Assembly (NCBI GenBank): GCA_002914805.1
Contig: JXTB01000235.1
Span: 509,634 to 573,633 of the forward strand
Source of the DNA: Parasponia andersonii
Taxonomy: Eukaryota; Streptophyta; Magnoliopsida; Rosales; Cannabaceae
Direction of reading: 5' to 3'
Length of the DNA stretch: 64,000 nt
Shown: piece after piece, positions 22,336-35,789 of the stretch
Layout: the number at the start of each line of letters is the position of its first letter
Numbering within the stretch: position 1 is the first letter of the stretch
Translations under genes and position numbers: made by a program
Notes under the pieces: generated by a model
What the model was told of the DNA's origin: nothing
The model's database searches: none
Seen by the model: only the letters and a program-made list of their open reading frames with translations

Positions 22336-23798
22336 TGTTAGTTTTAAAAATGATTTTCGTAGCAAANNNNNNNNNNNNNNNNNNNNNNNNNNNNNNNNNN
22401 NNNNNNNNNNNNNNNNNNNNNNNNNNNNNNNNNNNNNNNNNNNNNNNNNNNNNNNNNNNNNNNNNNNNNNNNNNNNNNNNNNNNNNNNNNNNNNNNNNNN
22501 NNNNNNNNNNNNNNNNNNNNNNNNNNNNNNNNNNNNNNNNNNNNNNNNNNNNNNNNNNNNNNNNNNNNNNNNNNNNNNNNNNNNNNNNNNNNNNNNNNNN
22601 NNNNNNNNNNNNNNNNNNNNNNNNNNNNNNNNNNNNNNNNNNNNNNNNNNNNNNNNNNNNNNNNNNNNNNNNNNNNNNNNNNNNNNNNNNNNNNNNNNNN
22701 NNNNNNNNNNNNNNNNNNNNNNNNNNNNNNNNNNNNNNNNNNNNNNNNNNNNNNNNNNNNNNNNNNNNNNNNNNNNNNNNNNNNNNNNNNNNNNNNNNNN
22801 NNNNNNNNNNNNNNNNNNNNNNNNNNNNNNNNNNNNNNNNNNNNNNNNNNNNNNNNNNNNNNNNNNNNNNNNNNNNNNNNNNNNNNNNNNNNNNNNNNNN
22901 NNNNNNNNNNNNNNNNNNNNNNNNNNNNNNNNNNNNNNNNNNNNNNNNNNNNNNNNNNNNNNNNNNNNNNNNNNNNNNNNNNNNNNNNNNNNNNNNNNNN
23001 NNNNNNNNNNNNNNNNNNNNNNNNNNNNNNNNNNNNNNNNNNNNNNNNNNNNNNNNNNNNNNNNNNNNNNNNNNNNNNNNNNNNNNNNNNNNNNNNNNTT
23101 ACATCTTTATCCATGTGTACCATTGATTCTCTAATGAACAATTAATTTACAAATCTATTATAAATTGAGTACTTAAACTGTTCAAGTCTTGAATCAATAC
23201 ACAAGAAAATCATCTTTCTAGCATCCTAATGGAAGGAATAGATTCCGTATATGTAAGTTATATTCTTAGCTACTCATCTTATCATGCTCCCAAAATACAA
23301 GTATTTCACTCTGTTTAAAAAACAAACTTTTAACAAGTATGTTAAAGAACATAATATTATAAACAGGAGTTTATAACTACTCAGGAATCAGATTGATCTA
23401 CATATGATCATTTAATAACATTATTTTAACTCTCAACAGTTAATAGAATTTATGTGAGATTCAAATCATGTCTGGTCCAGTCTTATATAATCGAATTATA
23501 AAAAATACCTTTATTGTGATATCAACATTCTCAATGCTAATTGATCGTACTAATAATATTTAATTAAAGATCCCAAATTTTAATTAATTATTATGGACTA
23601 TATTTAGTTTATTATCTATAAATTTAATCCTCAATTATATAACACTTATATACTAAATTTTTGGTCACATAAATAAACTAGAGATTTTCTAATATTTAAA
23701 GACATACCAATTATGTATAAATTCAAATAGAAAAATGTTATTTTATTAATTCAATAAATATCCAAAATATACATGCTTTTAGGGTATAAACCCTAACA
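22336..23798. mobile_element. Element B copy 1: LTR in the 3' LTR of A, crossed by an assembly gap
   Basis: TSD ATAAT is at 22331-22335 and 23799-23803. The visible ends, TGTTAGTTTTAAAAATG on the left and TAAACCCTAACA on the right, match both ends of the complete LTR at 47165-48915. The simplest reading is a solo LTR. The visible span including 732 Ns is 1463 bp against 1751 bp for the full LTR, so the real gap is about 1.0 kb if it is solo. The gap could also hide a whole B element. Confidence 0.82.
22367..23098. other. Assembly gap (732 N)
   Basis: There is an unbroken run of N. Any open frame crossing it is meaningless. Its true length is unknown. Confidence 0.99.
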
Positions 23799-24802
23799 AT
23801 AATTAGTTGATTGCTTACAAACATGGCAATTAAAGATAGTCAGTTATGTAAAAGAAGTAATTGGGAAGTCCCTAGCACCAGCCGAGGTCACTAGCCATAA
23901 AGGCCGTAGGTGTGTGGCTCTTTTTGAGGTTGCCCATTTACATTTTCCCTCATATTTTCTATAAATAGAAGTCTCTAGACATCTCTTTCATGAGTGACAA
24001 AAGCTGTAACTAAATTCTATCAGTTTTTTTTGGAAGAATAGATTCATAAAAATAAGTGAATAATCATCTTTCTATTCTTTGATTTCTTTGTGAATTTAAT
24101 GGAAAAACTAACTTGATCTTTTCCTGTGTAGCATATAGAGACCACACTCTTGTGTGACTATAAATACGGATAGACTGGAAGATCAATTGGGTATTAGAGT
24201 CATTCTTTTACTCATCTTGGATCAATAAGATATATGGTTCTATAAACAATATCTAATATGGTATTATGAGTTTTAATAATGCTCATGGTTGTTTTTTGCT
24301 ACGTTATTTAAGAGAAAAGTTGTTGGTTGTTTTTTCAAGAAAATTGAAATTCAAAATTACTACCAGTAGCTATTTTTCTCTTGTTTTTCCATTAGACACT
24401 AAGGTCCTCTCGTGGTTCCACATTGCTCACCCCATAAGCATTCTCTACGTGCTAGTAGGTAGCTCACTTGGCCCACGGATTCTCACTGTGTGCTTGAGAT
24501 GGTAGAGAGCCAATACTGTGCATCCCTTCTAAAGAGCATTTTGAGCTTTAATCCTATTTCGAGGAGGAAACATGATTTTTGCCAAGCAAGCATAAGGTAT
24601 TAGACCCTCCTTTTTTCTTACCGAATATCTGAAACAAACATACAACTTTAGACCCTTTTTTTCTTATCCAATCTTTGAAATGATCATATATATGTGATCC
24701 TCTCATTGAGAAGATTGGGTATTTTCAACCCAATTAGGGGGCTAGACTTAAGACAAGCAAATTCAATAATTCCATCTGTTCTGAATCATTGTATAAGTTA
24801 CA
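23799..24802 (+). repeat. Segmental duplication, copy 1 (end of A LTR plus flank)
   Basis: This is colinear with 48916-49914: the last 596 bp of the A 3' LTR, the TSD GACAC and about 400 bp of host flank. The flank includes the shared block starting TAAGGTCCTCTCGTG and ending near CTGTATAAGT. Similarity stops at about 24800, where a fragment of B LTR begins. No gene is present. The plus-strand frame at 24266-24505 crosses the LTR end and has no recognisable product. Confidence 0.9.
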
Positions 24803-25065
24803 TTCTCAATGTTAGCAGACCATTATAATAATATTTAATTAAATATCTCAAACTTAAATTAATTATTGCAGATTATATTTAGTTTATTATCCATAAATTT
24901 ATTCCTCATATATATGACACTTATATACTAAATTTGTGGTCACATAAAAAAACTAGGGGTGTTCTAATATTTAAAGACATATCAATTATGTACAAATTAA
25001 AATAAAAAAATGTCATTTTATTAATTCAACAAATATCTAAAATATACATGCTTTTAGAATATAAA
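24800..25065 (-). repeat. Left LTR fragment of B copy 2
   Basis: It matches about 23527-23788 and 48640-48905, the last 260 bp (plus-strand reading) of the B LTR. It is cut on the left by the duplication junction and on the right by insertion of C at ATAAA. Its last eight bases (CCCTAATA) lie at 41649-41656, on the other side of C. Confidence 0.85.
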
Positions 25066-28000
25066 TTTAACGACCCGATCTTTCGGACCGTTAACTACTT
25101 ACATTCCTAAGTTACTTATTTAAAAAGAGAAATTTAGACGATGAAAATTTATGACAAATTTTTTGTATATTCACTTTTATTTCTTTTTAAGAGATTTATA
25201 TTCATAACTAACCATTTACTTAATTTGATAATTTTGAAAACAGGTAAAATGATTCTCGATGGTTAAGCAACATTTATTTAAATTTGCTTATAAACTTTTT
25301 CTTAGGGTGATTTAAATAATGCACAACCATAAAGGGTTCCCAGGTGAACAGGGAATTCATATATAGAACACTTAAGTCCCAAACTCTCCTTAGACAGAAT
25401 CTTTTATATTTTACATTTATTTAAATCAAAAAATTTTCTCTTTTAGATCTTTTGAAAAACATTCATCAAAATTCTATTCAATTAAAATATATTTTCAAGT
25501 TCAATTTAATAAAACCATACATTGTGAAGTAAAATACCAAGTTATAAGTATGTTTTCAAACAACATCAAGCTTACATAATTGAAATCATTTGTTTCATAA
25601 CAAGAACATATGCGGAAGTAATTTTAATAGCGGTACTCTATTACCCGTGACTCGCATTCATCTCTGCCTCGATTCCAACTAACCTATCAATCAAATCAAA
25701 TGTTTCTTTTCTTTGGTACCTATAGCATAGATACTCATTAAATGTGAGTTTTTGCTCAACAAATACAATGTAATTCTCACAAAATATTTTATTTATAAAT
25801 AAACAATCGTTTATGAAAATGCAGTTATGCTGTTTTATGAAATCATTACTTTATGCTTTATTATAGGATATTGTATCATTATTTTATCTCATTCTTTATT
25901 ACCAAGTCTTTTATCTTTCTTATCGGCCTTGGTATAAGTATCGAGTGTGAACTACTGAATGGGAAATTAGGAGAGCGACCCAACTGAAAACACCTACGGT
26001 CATATTCTTAACATACTTTTTCTCGGAAATTTTCACTTAGGGGAGATTGGTCTTATTTTCCCTCAAATATACTCACCTAGTCGAGGTTGGTACGACACCT
26101 TTAAATTCTTTATCTTAGTTTTCTCTTAACATGAATGGGTATACTTCAACAAAAAACCAAAACTTATATTTTACTATTATAGCATTTCCTTTTTTAAAGT
26201 ATGCTAAAGTATTTTTACATGATAATATTGTAAAGTAAGCACACATAATTTTTATAATATAGGAAATGTATCTTTATAAGCATACATTATACATAGGCCA
26301 TACAATAATAAAATAAAGGTAAGTTAACACATGAAATAATTTCAAACATATCGTACTACAAACAGGAAATATTTTCAAACCATCCATGCCATAGGTAAGA
26401 TTGTACTTACCTCATAATATGATTGTCCTAGTTCCACTCGTTAATTACATACTTCTAGGTCCAAGTTTTGCCCTAACGTATGCATACTCTATTTGTTAGA
26501 ATAATTTAAAGTGGACTCATATTTTTTTTTCAAACTTTTAATTACCTTATGGGCTTAAGATGACTAAGACTTAGTTCTAATCAAACATAAAATTTCACAT
26601 TTGAGAAATAATGTCATGTTATATTCATTGCCTAATTTATACTTTCAACTTAGATGGATGAGATTTAATTCTCTTTAATCTTTATCATAGTGATCTTTTT
26701 AATCTATCAATAATTTGGTTATTGATTTGATTGATATCATCCTAAATCAGTTAAGTTTCCTTAGATATAATTCTTTTTATCAGTTACTTTGAATTATTCT
26801 TGATTAATTATTTTATTCGTGATTAAGGGTCATAATATGATAAGTGAGTCAAACACACTAATAGCTACATCGATTTAAAATCTAAAATTATACTTAGGCT
26901 AAATATTATTAGGCATTGATCACGCTTTTTTTTTTTGCCTATAACTAAACTTAGGCTAAATACAATTAGAGGCATATATCATTTATTTCTTATAATTGAT
27001 TTCATGTCTTAAATTTAAGTAAATCTTTTCTTATCCCAATTAGAGATCTAAAATAAATTTTTCTATTTATTATTGTACCAAATTTCCAACCCAAAATTTC
27101 AAATTTTATAATTTATATTTTTGCTCATAATCTTAAGATTTCTAATATTTATGTCCTCCAATGGTAAATATTGAGTTATACCTTATCTTTTTGTTAACGA
27201 TTCTTCCTTTATTTATTTTTACAATTTAATATAGTCTTAAAACTACCTAAAATAACTTTCTCACGTATTCGACCCATATTTTGTCAAAATTACACTTTTG
27301 ACCCAAATACTCAATGTTTTAGTATTTTAGTCTCTTCAACTTTTGAGCAAACATCTTTAATTTTTGGAAAGCATTTTCAATGGATAAAAATCTGTTCTTA
27401 AGGATCTAAGTCTAAGTCATTAAGCTTCCTTCATTTTCATGAATATTTAATTTTAAGGTCTTACACTTAAAAACCTTCCACTTTTCTGTTGAGTCTATTT
27501 AATTTTATTATTATTATTATTATTATTTAGCTTTTATTATTATGAAGTATTCATATTTAGAGGCTTAAGAAATCAACAAAATAAGTCTAAACGTAATATA
27601 AATTATATAATATCTAAAGTAGATTAAAATTGTTATTACTCATTTATTCTTTTATAGAATCTATTTAAACACATAACAAACAAGATTAGGGAATATTTGC
27701 TTTCCAAGCTTGAATCTTCTTTCTTTGAGTATTTGGGAACTTTTCCAAGTATCAATATTTTACTAGAAATCAAAATACTAAAAATTAACTTCTTATAATT
27801 TTAGAGCTAAAAATCTTAATAAACTTAAATGTGTTTGTGCAACCTTTCTTCTAAAATCTTTCCTTCGTCCTTAAGTCTCCACCACAAAACTAGATGCTTT
27901 CTTCTCTTGATTACAATTCTTAATTTTTAGAGTCTTTATAGGAAAATCAGGGAAGAGAGGTAGAATATTATAGCTCTTATGGGTATAGAAAAAAAATTTG

Positions 28001-28352
28001 TAGAAAGAGTTTTCTTTTTTAAGAATGGATAATTGGAAAAATAAAGATAGTTTTGGCTAAGTAATTGGAAGGTTAAGTATGGATTTCCAATTGTCAAATG
28101 AAGGATATATTTATAGACCATCCATAGGAGGTATCCAATAATATACACTTTCATATTCCATCTAATAATCCAAGAACCATTATTACTAATTTTGTCAGTA
28201 TATCTTCTTTTCTTACTCTATTACCTTATCTTTTACTTTATTTTTCATGCATCTACTACTTTTGTCTCTAATCTTTCTTCTTTTTCAATTATTTGGAATC
28301 CAATACCATTAGCTCCCAAAAAAATCTCCACTATATTATTCCTTTTCATACT
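25066..28352 (-). repeat. Element C unit 1 (LTR-like, truncated)
   Basis: About 3.29 kb, colinear with 28353-31466 throughout, with small indels. It begins TTTAACGACCCGATC with GGACCGTTAAC nearby. It stops at TTTTCATACTC, directly against the start of unit 2, and lacks the roughly 680 bp that end unit 2. No coding content: frames such as 27936-28154 are AT-rich and unrecognised. Confidence 0.85.
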
Positions 28353-31300
28353 CTAACAACCCGATGTTTCGGACTGTTAACTACTTATCTTCTTAGCTTA
28401 CTTATTTAAAAAGAGAAAGTTAAACGCTGAAAATTCATGATAAATTTTTTTTATGCTTTTATTTCTTTTTAAGAGATTTATATTCATAACTAACCATTTA
28501 CTTAAATTTTGAAAACAAGTAAAATGCTTCTCAATGGTTAAGTATCCTTTATTTAAATTTGATTATAAACTTTTTATTAAGGTGATTTAAATAAAGTGCA
28601 ACTATAAAGGGCTCCCAAGTGAGGAGGGAGGTCACATACAGACCACTTAAGTCCTAAGCTCTCCTTAGACAGTTTAGGTCTTTTTGATAGAACCCCTTAT
28701 GTTTTGCATTTATTTAAATCAAAATATTTTCTCTTTTACGTCTTTTGAAAAATATTTATTTAAATTCTATTCAATCAAACTATATTTTCAAGTTCAATTT
28801 AATAAAACCATACATTGCGAAATAAAATACCAAGTTATAAGTATGTTTTTAAACAACATCAAGCTTACATAATTGAAATCATTTGTCTCATAATAAGAAC
28901 ATATGGGAAAGTAATTTTTAATGGCGGTATTCCATTGCCCGTGCCTCACATTCATCCGTGCCTTGATTCCAGCTAACCCATCAATCAAATTAGAGGTTTC
29001 TTTCTTTTAGTACCTATAGCATGGATACTCATAAAATGTGAGCTTTCACTCTAAAAGTACAATGTAATTCTCACAAAACATTTTATTTATAAACAAACAA
29101 TCTTTTATGAAAGTGCCGTTATGCTATTTTATGAAATCATTACTTTATGCTTTATTATAAGATATTGAATCATGATTTTATCTCATTCTAGATCACAAAG
29201 TCTTTTATCTTTCTTATGGGCCTTGGTATACGTACCAAGTGCACACTACCGAATGGAGAAATAGGGGAGCGACCCAACTGAAAATACCCACGGTCATAGT
29301 CTTAGCATACTTTTCCTCGAGAATCTTCGCTTAGCGGAGGTCGGTCTTATCTTTCCTCAGATATCCTCACCTAGTGGAGGTAGGTACGACACCCTTAAAT
29401 TCTTTATCTTACTTAGTTTTATCTTAACATGAGTGGGTACGTTTCAACAACATGCCTAAACTTATATTCCATTATTATAGCATTTTTTTTGTTAGAGTAT
29501 GCTAAAGTATTTTTACATGATAACATTATAAAGTAAGCATACATCATTTTTATAGTATAGAAAATGTATCTTTATAAGCATACATCATACATAGGCCATA
29601 CAATAATAATATAAAGGCAAGTTAACACATGAAATAATTTCAAATATAGCATATTGTAAATATGAAACATTTTCAAACCATCCATGCAATAGGTAAAATT
29701 ATACTTACCTCGTAATATAATGGTCCTAGTTCCACTTGTTAATTACGTACGTCTAGATCTAAGTTTTGCCCTGATGTATGTATACTCTATTTGTTAGAGC
29801 AATTTAAAGTGGCCTTGTACTTTTTTTAAAAAAAAATTTAATTACATAGTGGGATTAAGATAACTAAGACTCAGTCTTGCTCAAACATAAAACTTCACAT
29901 TTGAGAAACAGTGCCATGTTATATTTATTGACTAATTTATACTTTCTAACTTAGATGGACGAGATTTAATTCTCCTTAACCTTAATTATAGTGATCTTTT
30001 TAATTTATCAATAATTTGGTTATTGATTTGATTAATATCATCCTAACTCAGTTATTTTTTTCATCAAATACTTTGAATTATTCTTGATTAATTTCTTTAA
30101 TCATAGTTAAGGGTCATAATATGATAAGTGACTCAAACACACTAATGGCTACACAAATTTAAAATCTAAAATCATACTTAAAATAAATATTATTAGGTAT
30201 TGATCACGCGTTTTAGGCCTATTACTAAACTTAGGCAAAATATAATTAGATGCATACATTATTTATTTCCTACAACTGATTTCATATCTTAAATTTATGT
30301 AAATCTTTTTTTATCCCAATTAGAGATCTAAAATAAAGTTTTCTATTTATTCTTATACTAAATTTTTAACCCAAAATTTCAAGATTTATAATTGATATTT
30401 TTGCCTATAATCTTAAGATTTCTAATATTTATGCCCTCTAATGGTAAATATTGAGTTATAACTTATCTTTTTGTTAAAGATTCTTCCTTTATTTACTTTT
30501 ACACTTTAATATGGTGTTAAAATTGCCTAAAATATCTTTCTCACATATTTGACCCATATTTTATCAAAATTACACTTTTGACCCAAATACTCAAAGTTTT
30601 GGCATTTTAGTCCTTTCAACTTTTGAGCCAACATCTTTAATTTTTGGAAAGCATTTTTAATGGGTAAAAATCTATTCTTAAGGATCTAAGTCTAAATCAT
30701 TAAGCTTGGTTTATTTTTATGCATATTTTATTTTAGGGTCTTTACACTTAAAAATCTTCCATTTTTTGTGTTTAGTCATTTTGATTTTACTATTATTATT
30801 ATTATTTAGCCTTTATTATTATGAAGTATTCATATTTAGAGACTTAAGAATTCAAAAAAATAAGTCTAAACATAATATAAATTATATAACATCTAAAGTA
30901 GATCAAATATGTTACTACCCATTTATTCTTTTATAGAATCTATTTAAACACATAACTAGCAAGGTGAGGGAATATTTACCTTCCAAGCTTAAATCTTCTT
31001 TCTTACATCTCCACCACAAAACTAGGTACTCTCTTCCTTTGATTATAATTCTTAATTTCAAGAGACGATAGATAAAATATTATAGCTCTTGTGGATTTGG
31101 AAGAAAATGAGGTAGAAAAAGTTTTTTTTTTTTTGAGAAAAGATAATTAGAAAAATGAAGATAGTTTTGGCTAAGTAATTGGAAGGTTAAGTATGGATTT
31201 GAATTGACAAATGAATGATCTATTTATAGGCCATTCATAGGAGGTATTCAATAATACACACTTTTACATTCCATCAAATAATCCAAGCACTATTATTACC

Positions 31301-32132
31301 AATTTGTCAATACATCTTCTTTTCCTACTCTATTACCATATCTTTTACTTTATTTTTCACTCATCCACTATTTTTGTCTCTAATCTTTCTTCTTTTTCAA
31401 TAATTTGGAATCCAATATCACTAGCTCCCAAAGAAAGTCTCCACTATATTAATCTTTTTTTATACCTTTTGAATTATTTTTGAGACAAAAACTACTAATT
31501 AGTTTTGTCTATGTCTTCCACTTTGAATTATGGCCACTAATTGCTAAAGAACATTTCCATGATCATTTTTCTCTTTCCTATCATTTTGAATTATTTTAGA
31601 GACAAAAGCTATCAATTAGTTTTGCCTATATTTTCTTTTTTTAGAATTACCCACTAACTTTATCCATTTCCTTTTCTATTCCACTAATTTAAGGCTATTA
31701 CCTTCCTAAGGTAAAACTTTACTACTCTTCTTTTTTTTCTACAACTTATTTTCCACCCTTAGATTGATTTATCTATTTAATTCTTCATATACTTAAATCC
31801 TAGCCATTTAAATTATGACATAGTACTATTTTGGTACAACCATTAACTTTAGATTATAAAATGTAACAATTTTTAATATGATATAAACATACCACATTCT
31901 TAATTAGGTTATATTGATATACATAATATAATCATTTTAGAATCAATTTATTAATAAGAAAAACTAACTTAGAATTTCTATGTTAAAAAAAGGAATAACT
32001 ATGATTTTTTCACATAATAAAATTTAACATTAAAATAATACTACACACATAATTTCAAAGTATTTGTGAATATAAACTTATTAAAATTCGACATTAAGTC
32101 TATTAATAATAATTCTACTAAGATTGCAAATC
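28353..32132 (-). repeat. Element C unit 2 (LTR-like, nearly full length, split by D)
   Basis: It starts CTAACAACCCGATGTTTCGG and repeats unit 1. It continues through 31467-32132, and ends on the far side of element D at 41627-41643 (ATTCCTAGGGGGTTACA). Its total length is about 3.8 kb. The open frames at 28684-28872 and 30706-30936 are AT-rich and unrecognised, and unit 1 lacks matching frames. Confidence 0.82.
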
Positions 32133-32137
32133 TAGGG

Positions 32138-34530
32138 TGTGATATCCTAAATTGTCTAATGATACCCAAATTCCTCACATAATTAAAGAGCAAATAATAA
32201 CATCATTGCATAATATTGGTGTCATTTGTGTGAAAAAAAAAAAAGAGAAATTGAGTACTCTTTATATTTGTTGTTTCTATAACTATTATTCTCCTTGTAA
32301 TTTTCGGTGGAATACTCGAGACATGCTCATTAGTACAAATTGATGTGTATTAAGTCAAGCAAATTTTGGTCATTATTTGGCGTGTAGATAAAACATACTT
32401 GGTTAATTCAATTAACTAATTGTCATGCTATAAATGTATATAATATTCTAAAGTATCTTCTTTTATTTAGGTGTAGCATTTTCTTATGTTATCTATAGTT
32501 GTTTAGACTTTGATAAAACTCTATTTATTTTGTCTTTATACCTTAAATATAGATATATGTATCTGATAAAAAAGAAAAAAAAAAACCTACAGGACCGACT
32601 TTGGCTAAGTCGGTCGATTATTCTAGAAAAATAAATATTTGATGCTTTACATGAAATTACTTAGAATTTGACCAACTTTCTCTCTTCGTTACTCTTTTTC
32701 ATTCAACCGGGTAGTTAATCTTGATTCCCACATGATGAGTTTTAGGAAATAAATGCAAGCAAGCTATTATCTCTTCCATGTGAACCAAAAAGGTGATTTG
32801 CTTGATTTTTTTCTATATACTTCGTAATTATAATTTCTTTAACTGGTTGCTATATTTTAATTAAAGTGTATATACATGTGTGTTACCAAATCCCTACTTG
32901 ATACGATAATTTTACATATAACGTGAATGGCTCTTGACTCATTAAATTGATGATGCATGTTAATATATATGTATATATTGAAAAGGAAGAAAAAAAAAGA
33001 GAATTGATAGTTGATTTTACAAAGAGGTCCTGTTAAGTTTTTTTTTTTACTATTACATTATTATTTAGTTTCAATGTTTTCTTTTACCTTAGTATACTTG
33101 ATTTTAGACTTCAGGTCAATTGCTTACTGAGTTGTGTATTATTTTAAAGCTTTTACATGTACTTGTAACTTTAATTTATATACAGAAGGGTTTGTATCTA
33201 TAATTGAACTTATAACATGTTAACTAGATGAAAGCTATATTTTTACGATCTAAGTCATTTTTTTTTAAGCTATGAAAGATATATGTTATTAATAATTATT
33301 ATGTTATTGGTAGTTTTCTTCATCAATAGATAATTTTATTCTGGGATTTGATGAGTTTATGTTTCTTATTTCTGCTATTGACGTGATTGTATATTATATG
33401 AATCTTTTTTAAAGTTAGAGTTCCGTGTATTTTGAGTTGCAAATTTGTGTGGGAAGTGTAAATATCACTTTATATTATCTTGCGTGGATCACTTGAGGAA
33501 TTAAGTTCTGCCAATCTAGATTATTGTTAATTCTTATCTTATTGCATGATTGGCAATCAAACAAACTTGCTAATTGAAAATATAAGGAATAAATCAACTA
33601 TACCTTGAGCAAAGAATATTTCACAGAAAAATGTATAAAAGCTTCAAAATAAGATAAGTAACATTCTACTTGCAATGTAAGAATTATGTGTTTTTGTAAA
33701 CTTGTGTAATTCTTGAATTATATGAAAAATAATATGCTATTTTGTTATGCCTGAAACATAAAAGGCTAAATCTGCCATTCTGACATACACGAGGCATGAT
33801 TTTGAACATGTGGTGTATTTATATTGTCTGACGAGTATTGGTGAAAGGATGTGGCGGGCCACCAACAAAACATTTGGTTCCTTTAGAGACATTTTCTAGT
33901 TCCTCTGAGGACATTATTAGGTCATTTCAGGGACATTATTTAATTCCTTCGGGAGCACTCTGATAGCGGTATGGGGAGGACCTCTGCAGTGCACAGAGGG
34001 GTTTAAGATATATTTGTAACTTGAGACCTCCATATGATAACTTATGATTAGTTATTAGTTATTAGTAATCTGAGTGGCTTAGTATGCGATTCACGGTCTT
34101 GTCAGGCAATAAAATATACACAGAGATCCCAATCATACAAATATTTATTTTTTAGTATACGAACATTGTATTTGCACTCATTTCTTACTGAGTTCCATAC
34201 TTATTTGTATTCTTATATTGCAGATGATATTGTTCATATGTGAGTTTAGAGGAGGAGTGCCAACTTTCCGACCACGGCTTGTGTATATGAACATTTTTGA
34301 CGTTGTGGTGTCCTGACTAAGAATTTTGTACCCATTTGAGTGTGTGTGCATTATTTATATTTTATGAGAGGCCTATTTTGTGAGGATCTATATATGTTTA
34401 TATTGGACTTGTATAATTATGGGTGGAGTTTTCCTATTTCATCATTTCCAAGTCGAGTAGCATCTTCTGATCTCGCTAAATATTTATACAAGTATCGTTA
34501 TGTATGTGTGTGGAATCAAAGGATGTTACA
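32138..34530 (+). repeat. 5' LTR of element D
   Basis: It starts TGTGATATCC and ends GGATGTTACA, two bases before the primer site. It contains the 22-23-bp minisatellite at 33877-33965 and no gene. The frames at 32152-32343 and 34340-34555 have no recognisable product. Confidence 0.95.
33877..33965 (+). repeat. Four-unit 22-23-bp minisatellite in the 5' LTR of D
   Basis: Units start at about 33877, 33899, 33920 and 33943, each a variant of GTTCCTTTGGGGACATTATT. The same four units are in the 3' LTR, so the array existed before insertion. Confidence 0.82.
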
Positions 34531-34532
34531 GT

Positions 34533-34544
34533 TGGTATCAGAGC
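34533..34544 (+). other. Primer-binding site of element D
   Basis: TGGTATCAGAGC, two bases after the 5' LTR, is complementary to initiator methionine tRNA. It fixes the plus orientation. Confidence 0.95.
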
Positions 34545-34735
34545 CCATATTTTAAAATGATTCTGAAGACTGCTTATATATACACGTTAGGAAAGAAAGG
34601 AAACCTCACTCCTCTATAAGTTTTTGATATGCATTTTGATATTTATTATAATTTTTTTTAATTGCATTCATATTCTAGTGATGATTATTAAATGCTATAA
34701 ATAGAGTTATGAATTCTGGGTGTCAGGATATCAGT

Positions 34736-35760
34736 ATGGTGACTACTCGGGGTCAAGATAATTTCAAGAGGGATGCATCTTCTTCTTAGGGTGGTAATCA
34801 AATTGAACAGTCAGCTTCTTTGATACAAATTATTTTGGAGTAACATATGAGATATGAAAATCAATCGAATCCTCCACCAGCACTACCTCAATGTAGGCAC
34901 GATATTAGTGAAAGTGCTAGGGAAAGATTCAAGAAACTCTAACTTCCAACCTTTGATGGCGGGGTTAATCCGATTTAGGCAGAGTAGTGGATTAGGACCA
35001 TTGAGTGTATACTAGCTTACGCAAAGGTTTCTGATGCGCATAAAGTCCCTTGCGCTAGTTTTATGTTGAGACATCATGTTGAGTATTGGTGGGACACTAT
35101 GAGTACTATAAATAATGTCACTACTATGACTTAGGAGCAGTTTAGAGAATTATTCTATGGAAAATACTTTACTGATGCCATGAGAGCCAGCAGTAGGGTT
35201 GAGTTTGCCAATCCGAAGTATGATAAAAAGTCTGTTACAGAATACATCTGTAATTTTGATGAGTTATCATGATATGCACCTCACATGGTTGCCACTAATG
35301 AGTTAAAGGTAGATCATTTTATGTAGAGCCTAAAAAAGATTATTGTGAGAGATTTGAAATCTGGTGGAATATGAGGTGTACCATTTGTTCAGATTGTAGA
35401 GAAGGCAGAGAAAGATGTTTTGGATGAAGAAAAGGACATGAGAGAAAAATAGGCTAAAGATATGCAAAGAGGTTTTAGACCTGGTTTTCAGGTAGGAAGA
35501 AGATAAATCTAGTTCCAATGTATTCTAGCTCAACAGCCCCGACCTGATCAAGGTAAGCATCCTAGGATTAACTAAGGGACCACTACTGCTAGTTTACAAT
35601 AGTGCAAACTTTGTGATAAGAATCACACTAGAGAGTGTCGTAGAGCTGCAAGGTTATGCTTTGGATGCAGTAAAAGTGGTCATTTCATTAAAGATTGCCC
35701 TAAAGCAGCAAATGATCAGAAGAAACCTGGTGGTAGGTTGTATGCCATACTGAGATAGAC
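34736..35760 (+). pseudogene. gag: Element D gag
   Basis: ATG at 34736 opens MVTTRGQDNFKRDASSS. The first stop is a TAG at 34787, where the family usually has Gln. The capsid reads through further stops: AEXWIRTIECILAYAKVS, YWWDTMSTINNVTTM (approximate frame) and FRELFYGKYFTDAMRASS. The nucleocapsid zinc knuckle is intact at 35657-35698: CFGCSKSGHFIKDC, a C-x2-C-x4-H-x4-C motif. In the live element this protein would form the particle and package the RNA. Nine or more stops are present. Several are CAG-to-TAG or CAA-to-TAA, for example at 34787, 34841 and 35132. Confidence 0.85.
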
Positions 35761-35789
35761 ACTAGACTTGAGACCGAGGCAGACTTATC

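Larger units (their letters stand above)
21100..24394 (+). repeat. 3' LTR of element A, split by element B
   Basis: The left part is 21100-22335 and the right part 23799-24394. Together they match the 5' LTR from end to end. The right part ends CCATTA where CCAACA is expected, and the second copy at 49511 still ends CCAACA. The following GACAC is the target duplication of A. Confidence 0.92.
14366..24399 (+). mobile_element. Element A: Ty1/copia retrotransposon with TSD GACAC
   Basis: The 5-bp duplication GACAC is at 14366-14370 and 24395-24399. Two LTRs start TGTTGGAATTAGTGGG at 14371 and 21100. The order inside is primer site, gag remnant, integrase, then the N-terminal part of RT, which is the copia order (integrase before RT). 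The 3' LTR was split by element B at 22336. RNase H and most of RT are missing: the text goes from RT (about 20940) through a short duplicated sequence straight to the polypurine tract. An unrelated 540-bp repeat interrupts the integrase/RT linker. The element is non-functional. Confidence 0.9.

Noticed and set aside
22223-23141. Long open frames on both strands across 22223-23141
   Set aside because: They are created by the run of N bases (22367-23098). The visible ends are B and A LTR sequence.
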